Shown here: piece by piece, positions 1-8,435 of the stretch | Position numbering within the stretch: the stretch's first letter is position 1 | Layout of the letters: the number at the start of each line of letters is the position of its first letter | Origin: Nocardia acidivorans NBRC 108247 | Lineage (GTDB): Bacteria > Actinomycetota > Actinomycetes > Mycobacteriales > Mycobacteriaceae | Direction of reading: 5' to 3' | Assembly (NCBI RefSeq): GCF_001625085.1 | Contig: NZ_BDAW01000012.1 | Span: forward strand, 124,001 to 188,000 | Length of the DNA stretch: 64,000 nucleotides | Made by a program: the position numbers and the translations under genes | Notes under the pieces: generated by a model | What the model was told of the DNA's origin: nothing | Seen by the model: the letters and a program-made list of their open reading frames with translations, nothing else | Databases searched by the model: none

Positions 1-991
1 CCTCGACCCGCGGTCGCTGCCCGGCATCCAGGGCCGCGAGCGCGTCATAGGTCATGGCGCGTGCCGCGTAGTAGTCGGTGGCCATATCCGCGAGCCGATG
101 CTGAATCGATTGCAGCATGCCCAGTGGCGCGCCATTGACCATGCGGGACTTGGCATGGCCCACAGAGAGTTCCAGTGCCCTCCGGGCCCCGCCGAGCGCG
201 GTGGGACAGTGCAGCAGCCGATTGACGGTGACCCGGCCGAGCCCGATGCGCAGGCCCTGCCCGCTCTCGCCGAGCAGCTGTTCCGGGCCGACATAGCAGT
301 CGCTGAGGATGATGTCGGCCTCGATATGCTCGCCCGACATCGGCAGATCCCCTTCGGCCACAGTGCATCCGGGTGCATCGAGGTCGACCAGGAAGGCCGA
401 ATAGGAGTCGATCGGCGTGCCCGAGGCATCGGCCATGCGCGCGATGAGGACGGAGAAATCGGCGAACGGTCCGGCCGAGGAGAACACCTTGTGACCATTG
501 AGCCGCCACCCGGCACCGTCGGGGGTGGCGGTGGTGAGAATGCCCCGCACATCCGAGCCCGCGTCCTGTTCGGTCAGTGAGAAGCAGCAGGCGCGTTCAC
601 CGCGCAGGACCGGCAGCAGATACTTCTCCAGCTGAAAAGGCGTGGCGTACTCGAAGATCGAGCCGACCCGCAGCGGTCCTCCCATATCGCCGAGGACCGA
701 GGTCGCCAGTATGCGCGGCGAGGCCCCGATCTCCTCCTTGAGCGCGGCGAGTTCGGTGAAGCTCAGCCCCTGGCCGCCGTATTCGGCCGGGAGATGGATG
801 CCGTAGAAGCCGAGTTCGCGACTGCGCTGCCAGACCGGCTCCAAATCCGCTCGGGTGTAACGGGATTCGCGGGTGAGTCCGAGCCCTGACTCGTAGTCGG
901 CCAATTCGCCGTCGAGATAGGTACGCAGGCGTGCGACCAGATCCCGCAATCGCGGATTGTCGTCGTAACTGGGCATGAGGGTGAAAGGCAT
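1..991 (-). CDS. acyl-CoA dehydrogenase, C-terminus cut by window edge
   Basis: About 330 codons read from ATG at 991 and leave the window at base 1 without a stop. The middle-domain signature FSLTEQDAGSD is followed by a typical beta-domain with HKVFSSAG, then the start of the C-terminal helical domain. The family (FAD-dependent acyl-CoA dehydrogenases) oxidises acyl-CoA to enoyl-CoA; the substrate cannot be read from this fragment. The catalytic Glu expected in the last third lies outside. It follows the acyl-CoA ligase on the same strand by about 15 bases, so the two probably form one operon for activation and first oxidation of an acid. Confidence 0.88.
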   Translation of the reverse strand, partial: MPFTLMPSYDDNPRLRDLVARLRTYLDGELADYESGLGLTRESRYTRADLEPVWQRSRELGFYGIHLPAEYGGQGLSFTELAALKEEIGASPRILATSVLGDMGGPLRVGSIFEYATPFQLEKYLLPVLRGERACCFSLTEQDAGSDVRGILTTATPDGAGWRLNGHKVFSSAGPFADFSVLIARMADASGTPIDSYSAFLVDLDAPGCTVAEGDLPMSGEHIEADIILSDCYVGPEQLLGESGQGLRIGLGRVTVNRLLHCPTALGGARRALELSVGHAKSRMVNGAPLGMLQSIQHRLADMATDYYAARAMTYDALAALDAGQRPRVE

Positions 992-1006
992 TGTGATTCT
1001 CCGTTT

Positions 1007-2557
1007 TCAGTTCACGCGCCGGTCGGCTGTGCCCCAGTAGCGCTCGCGGACCGCGCGGCGGTCGAGCTTGCCATTGCGATTGACCGGCAGCGCGTCGACG
1101 AAATCCACCGTCCGAGGCTTCTTCATCCGCGCCAGCCGGTTCGCGCAGTGTTCGATCAGCTCGCGCTCGTCGGTGGTCGATCCGGAACGGGTCACGACAA
1201 CGGCTTTGACCGCCTCACCCCACTGCTCGTCTGGTACGCCGACCACGCAGACCTCCGCGATCGCGGGGTGCTCGTAGAGGGCGGCCTCGACCTCGCTGCA
1301 GTAGATGTTGAAACCGCCGGAGATGATCATGTCCTTCTTGCGGTCCACGATGAACAGATAGCCGTCATGCCGGAAGTAGCCGATATCGCCGGTGTGCACC
1401 CATCCGTTGCGGAAGGTCTCGGCGGACAGCTCCGGCTCATGGAAATACTCGCGCACACAATCCGGACCGCGCGCCACGATCTCGCCGATCTCCCCGGCGG
1501 GCAACGGATTTCCGGCCTCGTCCACCACCCGGACCTCGGTGTCGAAGACCGGGCGACCGCATGAGGAGAGCAGTTCGGCATCGGATTCGATGGCGTGCGC
1601 GATCTCCTCTGCCGTCAAAACAGTGATCCCACTGGTGGTTTCGCCCAGGCCGTAGCCCTGCATGACGATCGGCCCGAAGAGGTCGACCGCATCGCGCAGC
1701 CGCTGCGGCGATACCGGTGCACCGCCCACCCCGAGGGTACGCAGGCTCGACAGGTCCACCTGCTGGACCGCCGGATGCCGCATGAGCATGTTCAGCATGG
1801 TCGGCACCACGAAAGTGGCCGTGATGCGCTCGGTTTCGATGGTGCGCAGGAAGGTCTCGGGATCGAAGGTGGGCAGGACGACCACCGCTCCACCTCGGGC
1901 GAGAATCGACAGCAGCACCATGCCGGAGGCGTGCGTGATCGGCCCGGGAGCCAGGTATCGCTCATGCAGGTGGGGGGCCGAGCCCGGGCTCATCAGGCGT
2001 TTGCGCATATTGGCCAGCCGATTTCCGGTGGTCTGCACCGCGGCCTTCAGGGATCCGGTGGAGCCAGAGGTGTAGTTGAGCACCGCCGGATCGTTGAGCG
2101 CCACCTCGACCGCGATGGGTCGATCCGCCGCCTCGGCGATGAACTGCGCATAGCCCTCGGCGGCGGCACCGTCGTAATCGATCACCGTGCAAGTGATTCC
2201 GGCCTCGGCGATGGCGGTATACGCGGCGGCCGCGTGTGCGGAGTCCGCGAACAGTACCCGCACCTCGGCATCGCGCAGCACATGCGCCAGCTCCGCACCG
2301 CCGAGCCGGGCATTGACGGGTACCCGGACGAAACCGCCCTTGGACAGCGCCATCTCGGTCACCACCAGTTCACCGCGGTTCGCCGCGAAGGTGGCGACCG
2401 CTTCGCCCGGCTCGACGCCGTGCGCACTCAACGCCGCCGCGAGCCGGTTCGCCTCGGACTCCAGTTGTCGGTAGGTCCAGCGCTGTGAGCCGCAGACCAG
2501 CGCCTCCCGCTCGGGCCAGAACGTGGCACTTCGGGTCAGATAACCACCCAGATTCAT
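1007..2557 (-). CDS. AMP-dependent acyl-CoA synthetase/ligase
   Basis: A class I adenylate-forming enzyme of 516 residues. Visible motifs in order: P-loop-like YTSGSTGSLK near residue 162, GYGLGETTSG near 302, HTGDIGYF near 390, DRKKDMIISGGFN near 405 and the C-terminal NRNGKLDRR carrying the catalytic Lys. The P-loop has SLKAA where most members have PKG, but keeps the Lys. It should activate a carboxylic acid as acyl-AMP and transfer it to CoA; the substrate is unknown. I chose ATG at 2557 because a GGAG lies 8 bases upstream; a TTG six bases further upstream is also in frame but too close to that site. It probably shares an operon with the downstream acyl-CoA dehydrogenase. Confidence 0.88.
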   Translation of the reverse strand: MNLGGYLTRSATFWPEREALVCGSQRWTYRQLESEANRLAAALSAHGVEPGEAVATFAANRGELVVTEMALSKGGFVRVPVNARLGGAELAHVLRDAEVRVLFADSAHAAAAYTAIAEAGITCTVIDYDGAAAEGYAQFIAEAADRPIAVEVALNDPAVLNYTSGSTGSLKAAVQTTGNRLANMRKRLMSPGSAPHLHERYLAPGPITHASGMVLLSILARGGAVVVLPTFDPETFLRTIETERITATFVVPTMLNMLMRHPAVQQVDLSSLRTLGVGGAPVSPQRLRDAVDLFGPIVMQGYGLGETTSGITVLTAEEIAHAIESDAELLSSCGRPVFDTEVRVVDEAGNPLPAGEIGEIVARGPDCVREYFHEPELSAETFRNGWVHTGDIGYFRHDGYLFIVDRKKDMIISGGFNIYCSEVEAALYEHPAIAEVCVVGVPDEQWGEAVKAVVVTRSGSTTDERELIEHCANRLARMKKPRTVDFVDALPVNRNGKLDRRAVRERYWGTADRRVN

Positions 2558-2590
2558 CGACAAGACTCCAAACCGACACAGTGACTGATA

Positions 2591-2605
2591 TTGGACATCG
2601 TGTGT
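2591..2605. promoter_or_regulatory. candidate TetR operator 1
   Basis: The 15-mer TTGGACATCGTGTGT sits between the divergent acyl ligase and TetR genes and matches 12 of 15 bases of a second site at 3366-3380. The core GACA-N3-TGT is nearly palindromic, as expected for a TetR dimer. Assignment to the adjacent regulator is inference from position only. Confidence 0.35.
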
Positions 2606-2673
2606 ATTTACGGCCGCTGTGTCAACAACGGCTAAGCTGACCCGGACTGCCGAACCTCTAGGAAGGGGCGCTC

Positions 2674-3279
2674 GTGCCTCCCGAAGACCGCCGCGTCCGC
2701 CGCAGCCGTCGCGCCCTGCGGGACGCCCTGGTGGGACTGGCGCTGGAACGCGGCTACGCCAACGTGACCGTCGAGGACATCACCGCGCGGGCCGATCTGG
2801 GCCGCGCCACGTTCTACACGCACTACACCGATAAGGACGACCTGCTCAGTCACGTCGTCACCGATCTGCTCGACGAGCTGGAGGCGCGGCTGCGCCCGCT
2901 CGCCGATGTCTCCGATGTGGGATTTACCGGCAAACCGGTGCTCGAGATGTTCCGGCACGCACTGGAGGAGCGGGATGCCTATCGGGTGATCCTGCGCGGT
3001 GAGGGCGACGGCAGGGCGCTGCGCCGTTTCGATGACGACCGCAGCGCCGCGGTCGCGGCGGCCTTCGCGGCGCGGGCCGAAAACCTCGGCGTCACACCGC
3101 GAATCGATATCGATGTGGTCGCGCGCGCCTGGGTGGGTGAGCAGACCGCGCTGCTGCGCTGGTGGCTGGAGTCCGATCCGCCGCCGGTTCCGCTGGATGA
3201 GATCGCCGATATGCTGCGCAATCTGTCGCTGCACGGGCGGTACTGGGCCATCGGCTTCGAGGGCGAACCGCCTGCCTGA
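2674..3279 (+). CDS. TetR/AcrR family transcriptional regulator
   Basis: 201 residues, GTG start preceded by AGGAAGGGG. The N-terminal helix-turn-helix is clear: RRALRDALVGLALERGY, then VEDITARADLGRATFYTHY around residues 30-50, the standard TetR recognition helix ending in FYxHF-like FYTHY. The C-terminal two thirds is a ligand-binding helical domain without recognisable specificity. It is transcribed away from the acyl ligase/acyl-CoA dehydrogenase pair and followed by a strong terminator, so it most likely represses that operon and itself; the two 15-bp sites on either side of the gene are candidate operators. Confidence 0.9.
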   Translation: MPPEDRRVRRSRRALRDALVGLALERGYANVTVEDITARADLGRATFYTHYTDKDDLLSHVVTDLLDELEARLRPLADVSDVGFTGKPVLEMFRHALEERDAYRVILRGEGDGRALRRFDDDRSAAVAAAFAARAENLGVTPRIDIDVVARAWVGEQTALLRWWLESDPPPVPLDEIADMLRNLSLHGRYWAIGFEGEPPA

Positions 3280-3296
3280 TCCACCCAATCTCCTGC

Positions 3297-3330
3297 GCCC
3301 CTGATGCTTTCGAGCATCGGGGGCATTTTT
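3297..3330 (+). terminator. intrinsic terminator with TTCG loop
   Basis: A 12-bp stem, GCCCCTGATGCT paired with AGCATCGGGGGC (one T-G wobble), closed by a TTCG tetraloop and followed by ATTTTT. It lies 18 bases after the TetR stop codon. Confidence 0.85.
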
Positions 3331-3365
3331 CACGCCAGAGACGTTCTTGAACAGGCTTACCAATG

Positions 3366-3380
3366 TTGGACATATTGTCT
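3366..3380. promoter_or_regulatory. candidate TetR operator 2
   Basis: TTGGACATATTGTCT, sharing 12 of 15 bases with the site at 2591-2605 and with a GACA-N3-TGTC palindrome. It lies about 90 bases upstream of the secreted-protein gene, just beyond the TetR terminator. Confidence 0.35.
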
Positions 3381-3469
3381 GGTATTGAACTCTGCGTTCA
3401 TGTGTGGTGTTATTGCCGTCACATTCGCTCGCTGTTGCGAGCTGCTTCACACATCAGATGAGGAAATCC

Positions 3470-4174
3470 ATGAGCAGAACCGTCATTGCCGCCGGAACGC
3501 TGATCGCCACCCTGACCGTCGGCGCGGGCGTCGCGAATGCGGCGCCCGCACCGGACGCGGCCGTGAACTACACGAGCGCGACCACCGAGCGCGGAGCGGT
3601 CATCACAACCGATTCCGGATCGATGGTCGTCGAGAACGGCGTCTTCAAGATCGAGTCGACCGGTGGAACCGTGCTGGCCGGAGCCGAATTGTCTTTCCGG
3701 GTAGACGATTTCGTCTTCCCCATCGCCGCCGATATCACCGGCCGCACCGCCGCGCTGACCCCGCTCTTCGATCGCGAGCACGCCGTCTATCAGCCGGTGG
3801 CGCTGCCGTTCGACGAACAGGCACCGTGGAAGACGCAGTACGAGCGGGAACAGGCGGCCTGGGCGCGGCTCTCCTCGACCATTCAGATGGGCGGCACCAT
3901 CGGCACCACGGTCGGCGGCATCGGCGGTGCTGCGGTCGGCTGTGTGCTCGGCGGTATCGCCGGTGCCACCGTCGCCTCGGCCGCGCTGATCGGCCTGTTC
4001 GGCGGCTTGCTGCCCGCCGCCGCGATCGGCTGCCTGGGTGGAATCCTGGCGCTGGGCACCCTCGGGACGCTGGCGGGTGCGCTGCTGGTAACCGCGCCGG
4101 TCGCGCTGCTGGCCGCGGCGCAGTATTTCACCACCATCAATTCACCCGCACCCGCACCCGCTCCGGCGAAGTAA
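3470..4174 (+). CDS. secreted hypothetical protein with C-terminal Gly/Ala-rich hydrophobic region
   Basis: 234 residues from ATG at 3470, with AGGAAA just upstream; an in-frame ATG at 3458 is a possible alternative. Residues 1-26 form a Sec signal peptide with a probable cut after ANA. A beta-rich middle follows. Residues from about 140 to 225 are a long Gly/Ala-rich hydrophobic stretch (GGIGGAAVGC, GGIAGATVAS, LIGLFGGLLPAAA) that could span or insert in a membrane, ending in a PAPAPAPAK tail. I recognise this as an architecture seen in actinomycete secreted proteins but know no function. The candidate TetR site upstream suggests possible control by that regulator. Confidence 0.75.
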   Translation: MSRTVIAAGTLIATLTVGAGVANAAPAPDAAVNYTSATTERGAVITTDSGSMVVENGVFKIESTGGTVLAGAELSFRVDDFVFPIAADITGRTAALTPLFDREHAVYQPVALPFDEQAPWKTQYEREQAAWARLSSTIQMGGTIGTTVGGIGGAAVGCVLGGIAGATVASAALIGLFGGLLPAAAIGCLGGILALGTLGTLAGALLVTAPVALLAAAQYFTTINSPAPAPAPAK

Positions 4175-4231
4175 CCCTCCGATTCGCTCGACGCCGGGGG
4201 ATTCGCCCCCGTGCGCCGGTAGGTTGTCGCT

Positions 4232-5038
4232 GTGACGACGATGCGGGTGGGGCGTTCGGATTCCTTGGCGGCACTGCGGGACGAGCGGGCGAGTGTGCTC
4301 GACCTGTGTGGCGGGTTGAGTGCGCGGGAGTGGGCCATGCCCAGTGCCGCGGCGGGGTGGAGCGTGCGGGATGTGGTGGTGCACCTGGCGGCGGTGACCC
4401 GGGCCGCCATTACCCCGGCGGCGTTGCGGGCCATGACTTCTCGGCAGATCGAGCGGATGAATGCCGATGTGGTCGCCGAGAGTGGTTCGGGCACACCGGA
4501 AGAGGCGCTGGCGGACTTCGCGACGTGGAGTTCTCGAGGGATCGCCGGGTTGAGCGCGGCGACGCTGCCGGGGATCGGTGCGCTGCCCCTGCGGGTCGGT
4601 GAGCTCGGATGGTATCCGCTGCGAATCTTTCCGGGGCTGTACGTATTCGACTGGCATACGCACCTGCGGCATGACATCGCCCCGGCGCTGGGGTTGCCCG
4701 CACCGCACACCGATGCGCGCCGCATGACCGCGATCCTGGACTGGTTGACCGCGCTGCTCGAACAGTCGCAGCGGACGCGATTGCGGTGGTTGGAGTCGAC
4801 GGTGGCGCTCACCCTGTCCGGGCCCGGCGGCGGGACCTGGCGGATCACCCCCGCGCCGCGAAATCGATTGCGGGTCACTCTTTCCGATGAGGCGGGGGCC
4901 GCGGTTCGCATCCACGGCCGGGCATTGGAGTTTCCGGCCTGGGCCACCACTCGCCGCGCGTGGCGCAGTTGTGATGTGACCCTCGACGGTGACGCCGAAG
5001 TGGGTGAGCGGTTCCTGGACTCGATCAATCTGGTGTGA
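4232..5038 (+). CDS. maleylpyruvate isomerase family mycothiol-dependent enzyme
   Basis: 268 residues starting at GTG 4232. The N-terminal half is a DinB-like four-helix domain: the segments LSAREWAMPSAAAGWSVRDV and VVHLAAVTR match the LTxxxWxxPTxCxGWsVrDvvaHL pattern of mycothiol-dependent enzymes, with the metal-binding His in the VVHLA helix and a second His in FDWHTHLRHDIAPALG. The C-terminal part resembles the SCP2-like or MDMPI C-terminal domain. Family members use mycothiol or an unknown thiol as cofactor; the substrate here cannot be inferred. It stands alone between two unrelated genes. Confidence 0.75.
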   Translation: MTTMRVGRSDSLAALRDERASVLDLCGGLSAREWAMPSAAAGWSVRDVVVHLAAVTRAAITPAALRAMTSRQIERMNADVVAESGSGTPEEALADFATWSSRGIAGLSAATLPGIGALPLRVGELGWYPLRIFPGLYVFDWHTHLRHDIAPALGLPAPHTDARRMTAILDWLTALLEQSQRTRLRWLESTVALTLSGPGGGTWRITPAPRNRLRVTLSDEAGAAVRIHGRALEFPAWATTRRAWRSCDVTLDGDAEVGERFLDSINLV

Positions 5039-5041
5039 TCC

Positions 5042-5099
5042 CCGTCCGTTCACGGGTGGCGGACGGCTCCGGTGACTCGGGCCGGAGACGCACGGCCCG
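5042..5099. other. two short hairpins
   Basis: CCGTCCG/CGGACGG (5042-5048 with 5060-5066) and CGGGCCG/CGGCCCG (5078-5084 with 5093-5099). They follow the mycothiol-enzyme stop and precede the permease. Neither has a T-run, so a termination role is only possible, not shown. Confidence 0.3.
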
Positions 5100-5229
5100 G
5101 CACTGGAGTTACCGGCCGATAACAGGCCGCCGATATCCGGACAAATCGCGGGGGTCCGTGATCGGATGGAGCGATCTCGGACGGGTCGAGCCGCGCCGAC
5201 GAGGGCGCGGCGGGACGGAGGGACGCGGT

Positions 5230-6657
5230 ATGTCCATGGCGGAATTGCGTAGTCAGATCGTGCGGCGCAAACCGATCGGGGAGATCGAGGACGATACGCC
5301 GGCCGATGAGCGGCTGGCCCGGCATCTGGGGTTGTGGCAGCTGACCGCCATCGGGGTCGGCGGCATCATCGGTGCGGGGATCTTCTCGCTGGCGGGATCG
5401 GTGGCCAATAAGACGGCCGGGCCCGCGGTGCTGGTGTCATTCCTCATCGCCGGTGTGGCGAGTGCGTGTGCGGCGCTGTGTTATGCCGAATTCGCGGGCA
5501 TGGTGCCCAAAGCGGGTTCGGCGTACACGTACGGCTATGTGTCGCTGGGGGAGTTGGGCGGCTGGTTCATCGGATGGGATCTGCTGCTCGAGTACACGGC
5601 GGTCTCGGCGGTGGTGGCCATCGGCGTCTCCGGATACTTCAATTTTCTGCTCGATCAGATCGGTGTGACTCTGCCGGACTGGATGCTCGGCGCGTCCGGG
5701 ACCGGGGACGGGCATGTGGTGGATGTATTCGCGGTGCTGTTCTGCCTGGGCACCGCCTTCGTGCTGACCCGCGGGATCAAGAGCGTCGGGCGCTTCGAAA
5801 CCTTCTTCGTGGCGGTCAAGGTCGCGGTGGTGCTGTTGATCATCGGGCTGGGTGTATTCCATATCGACAGCGCCAATTACACGCCGTACTTCCCGTACGG
5901 TCATGCCGCGGTGTGGACGGGCGCGGCGACGGTGTTCTTCGCGGTCTTCGGCTATGACGCCATGAGCACCGCGGCCGAGGAGTCCACCGAGGCGAAAAGG
6001 CATCTGCCCAAGGCGATTCTGTACTCCCTGGCCATCGCCATGGTGCTGTACGTGCTGGCGACGCTGGTGCTGACCGGCATGCAGAAGTACACCGAGATCA
6101 ATCCGACCAGCGGCTTCTCCAGTGCGTTCAAAGCCGTTGGGCTGCCGGGGATCGCGAATATCATCGCGGTCGGCGCGATCGTCGGCATCGCGACGGTGGT
6201 GCTGGCGTTCATGCTCGCGGTGACCCGCGTCTGGTACGCCATGAGCCGCGACGGTCTGCTGCCGGGATGGTTCGCCAAAACCCATCCCACCCGCAGGGTG
6301 CCGACCCGGGTCACCTGGATCGTCGGTGTCGGATCGGCCGTTCTGGCGGGTGTGCTGCCCATCAATACCGTTGCGGAGCTGACGAATATCGGCATTCTGA
6401 TGGCCTTCATCGTGGTCAGCGTCGCGGTGATGATCCTGCGCTACAAGCGCCCCGATGAACCCCGCGAATTCCGGTTGCCGCTCATGCCGGTGGTTCCGGT
6501 CGTCGGTATCGGATTCTCGATCTACCTGATCTGGTCGCTGCCCTGGGAGACCTGGTTGCGCTTCGCGATCTGGCTGGTCGTCGGCCTGGTCGTGTACTTC
6601 CTCTACTCGCGAAAGCATTCCAAGCTCGAACAACCGGGCCCGGTGACGGCAGCGTAA
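5230..6657 (+). CDS. APC superfamily amino acid permease
   Basis: 475 residues from ATG at 5230, preceded by GGAGGGA. The N-terminal signature LGLWQLTAIGVGGIIGAGIF (about 35-54) is the APC helix-1 unwound substrate site, and around 12 hydrophobic helices follow. The cytoplasmic loop ATRVWYAMSRDGLLPGWF-type segment near residue 335 (TRVWYAMSRDGLLPG) is typical of the cationic amino acid transporter branch (YfnA/CAT-like). It should import amino acids by proton symport; specificity is not readable. Open frame extends upstream of 5230 but lacks coding character. Its 3' end overlaps the convergent exporter gene by 176 bases. Confidence 0.88.
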   Translation: MSMAELRSQIVRRKPIGEIEDDTPADERLARHLGLWQLTAIGVGGIIGAGIFSLAGSVANKTAGPAVLVSFLIAGVASACAALCYAEFAGMVPKAGSAYTYGYVSLGELGGWFIGWDLLLEYTAVSAVVAIGVSGYFNFLLDQIGVTLPDWMLGASGTGDGHVVDVFAVLFCLGTAFVLTRGIKSVGRFETFFVAVKVAVVLLIIGLGVFHIDSANYTPYFPYGHAAVWTGAATVFFAVFGYDAMSTAAEESTEAKRHLPKAILYSLAIAMVLYVLATLVLTGMQKYTEINPTSGFSSAFKAVGLPGIANIIAVGAIVGIATVVLAFMLAVTRVWYAMSRDGLLPGWFAKTHPTRRVPTRVTWIVGVGSAVLAGVLPINTVAELTNIGILMAFIVVSVAVMILRYKRPDEPREFRLPLMPVVPVVGIGFSIYLIWSLPWETWLRFAIWLVVGLVVYFLYSRKHSKLEQPGPVTAA

Positions 6658-7510
6658 GCAGTACCAAACCCAGTGCCAGCACGGCTGTTCCGCCCCAGGA
6701 CAGCGGTGGTAGCCGTTCGCCGAGGATGCCGACGCCCAGTACGGCGGCGACCGCCGGTTCGGCGAGGGTGAGGGTCGTCGCGACGCCGACGCCGGTGTGC
6801 CGCAGTCCATATCCGAACAGGCGATAGGCCAGCAAGCAGGTGAACACCGCGAGGTGCAGTGCGACCAGCGCGCCTCGCGGTGTTGCCAGCCAATGGATTC
6901 CGGCGTGCAGCACCACCGGGGATACCAGGAGCCCGGCCGTGCCGAACATGATCCCCATGACCGCGCCCGAAGGATGGCCGCGCGCAATGAGTTTCGCGCC
7001 CGCGAGCGAGTAGACGGTGTAGGTCAGGCCACCGCAGGCGGCGAGGGCGATGCCGATCAGGTCCACCGGCGTTCCCGAACCGGTCAGCTGCGGTCCCAGA
7101 ACCAAGACGGCACAGCCGATTACGGCCAGCACCGTCGAGACGGTCCATCGGCTGCTCGGTCTGCCCTGTCCGGTCGCCCAGAGCAGTAATCCCGCGAATA
7201 CCGGTGCGCTCCCGAGCGCGGTCACGGTCGCGACCGCGACACCCGTCCGTGCCACCGCCGGATAGAAGGTCACCGGATAGACCGCGACCGCCACCGCGCC
7301 CAGAGCGAGCAGTCGTCGTTCGAATCCATTGGGCTGTAATCGATTACCTCGCGAGGTGAGGAACAGCAGCAGCCCGCCGAAGGTGAGCCCGGCCGATCCC
7401 ACCGCACCGGCGGGCGTCCCGGCGGGCGCGAAGGCGGCCGCGGTCCCGGTACTGCCCCACAGCACCGCCGCGAGCAGAATGGCAGCGGTCCCGGACAATC
7501 TCTCTGACAC
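6482..7510 (-). CDS. EamA/DMT family transporter with overlapping C-terminal tail
   Basis: 342 residues from GTG at 7510. Ten hydrophobic helices in two EamA repeats are visible, starting with GTAAILLAAVLWGSTGTAA and with the second repeat starting near DLIGIALAACGGLTYTVYS. The membrane part ends about residue 286 (LGLVLLTLPSPGPV). The last 55 residues are Arg/Ser-rich, unlike the family, and lie wholly within the antisense of the permease 3' end. The likely explanation is loss of the original stop, giving a read-through tail. EamA proteins export metabolites or amino acids; the substrate is unknown. Confidence 0.82.
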   Translation of the reverse strand: MSERLSGTAAILLAAVLWGSTGTAAAFAPAGTPAGAVGSAGLTFGGLLLFLTSRGNRLQPNGFERRLLALGAVAVAVYPVTFYPAVARTGVAVATVTALGSAPVFAGLLLWATGQGRPSSRWTVSTVLAVIGCAVLVLGPQLTGSGTPVDLIGIALAACGGLTYTVYSLAGAKLIARGHPSGAVMGIMFGTAGLLVSPVVLHAGIHWLATPRGALVALHLAVFTCLLAYRLFGYGLRHTGVGVATTLTLAEPAVAAVLGVGILGERLPPLSWGGTAVLALGLVLLTLPSPGPVVRAWNAFASRGSTRPGRRPARSRSATRSPRAATRSGRSRIRYRRPEPPA

Positions 7511-7668
7511 AGTCGTGTACTCCGTAGTCGAATCGTCATGACGAAATTCGAGAACGGGCGCACGAAATTCCGGACTGCCCGTCGGGGTCAGCCGGTGCGT
7601 GCGGCGAGATTCAGCCGGTGCGCCCGCTCAGCGGAGCGGCGGCGGCGTGACGCGGTGCCGGTAGGTAC

Positions 7669-8340
7669 TCACTCGGCGATCGTATCGCCTTCCCCGGATT
7701 CATTCGGCGCGGACCGCTGCGTTCGATACAGCTCCCATGTCGCATACCCGGCCACACCTATGCAACCGAGTGCGGCCAGAATCAGAGATTGCAGGGTACG
7801 AGGCACTTTGTAGGTGAAGCGGGTCCACGTCGTGATCTCGGCGCCGTCGCCCCGCGGCGGGTGCGCGGGGCCGTACGTGATCTGCGCGGTCGCCCGCAAT
7901 TCGGCCGCGCTCACATCGGGTCCGCACCCGTGCGCCTGCCACCGTGCCCCCGCCGACACCGGCGCGGACACCAGCAGCAGGCTCGGCCGCCCGACCACGA
8001 AGGCGGTATTGCACTCGGTCCTGGTGCTCGTCCCCACCGTGGTCACGGCACCCACCTCACCGCTGAACACCTCGGTCACCTGGAACTCGTACAGATCCGA
8101 ATCCCGCCCGTGCAGCACCTTCGTCGGCGTCCCGATGAAGACCGCCGCCGCCCCCGCCACCGCCTTGTCCGGATCGACCACCGCACACGAACAGGTCCCC
8201 TGCGGCACGCCCTGCAGAAAGAACCCCACCACCGCCAACAGGGCGACCACCAGTCCCCCGAACGCGATCCGGCGCACCGTCCGCCAAAGGCGCTGCGAAC
8301 GAACATATTTCGGCTGTGGCGGACCCTGGCTTGTGCTCAC
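7669..8340 (-). CDS. membrane protein with TIMP/netrin-like extracellular domain
   Basis: 223 residues, GTG start. Residues about 28-46 form a membrane anchor (FGGLVVALLAVVGFFL), followed at once by TCSCAVVDPDKAVAGAAAVF. The C-x-C followed by a small-residue strand resembles the first residues of tissue-inhibitor-of-metalloproteinase and netrin-like folds (CxC...ADVVF.G). Two more Cys (TECNTAF and HGCGPD) could form the disulfides. A second hydrophobic helix lies near residues 185-203 and the tail is cytoplasmic. The family role in bacteria is not established; an exposed domain between two membrane segments is what the sequence shows. Confidence 0.65.
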   Translation of the reverse strand: MSTSQGPPQPKYVRSQRLWRTVRRIAFGGLVVALLAVVGFFLQGVPQGTCSCAVVDPDKAVAGAAAVFIGTPTKVLHGRDSDLYEFQVTEVFSGEVGAVTTVGTSTRTECNTAFVVGRPSLLLVSAPVSAGARWQAHGCGPDVSAAELRATAQITYGPAHPPRGDGAEITTWTRFTYKVPRTLQSLILAALGCIGVAGYATWELYRTQRSAPNESGEGDTIAE

Positions 8341-8435
8341 GCCGCAGACGCTAGCAGTGCGCGCGCCCCGCGCCTACCGCGCGCGTGGGTTGTTCCGAGT
8401 CACGATGAGCGGAGGTGCTACCCGCACCGTGCCTG

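Noticed and set aside
5035..5229. N-terminal extension of the amino acid permease
   Set aside because: Residues before 5230 have no family match and contain hairpin sequence; ATG at 5230 has GGAGGGA upstream.
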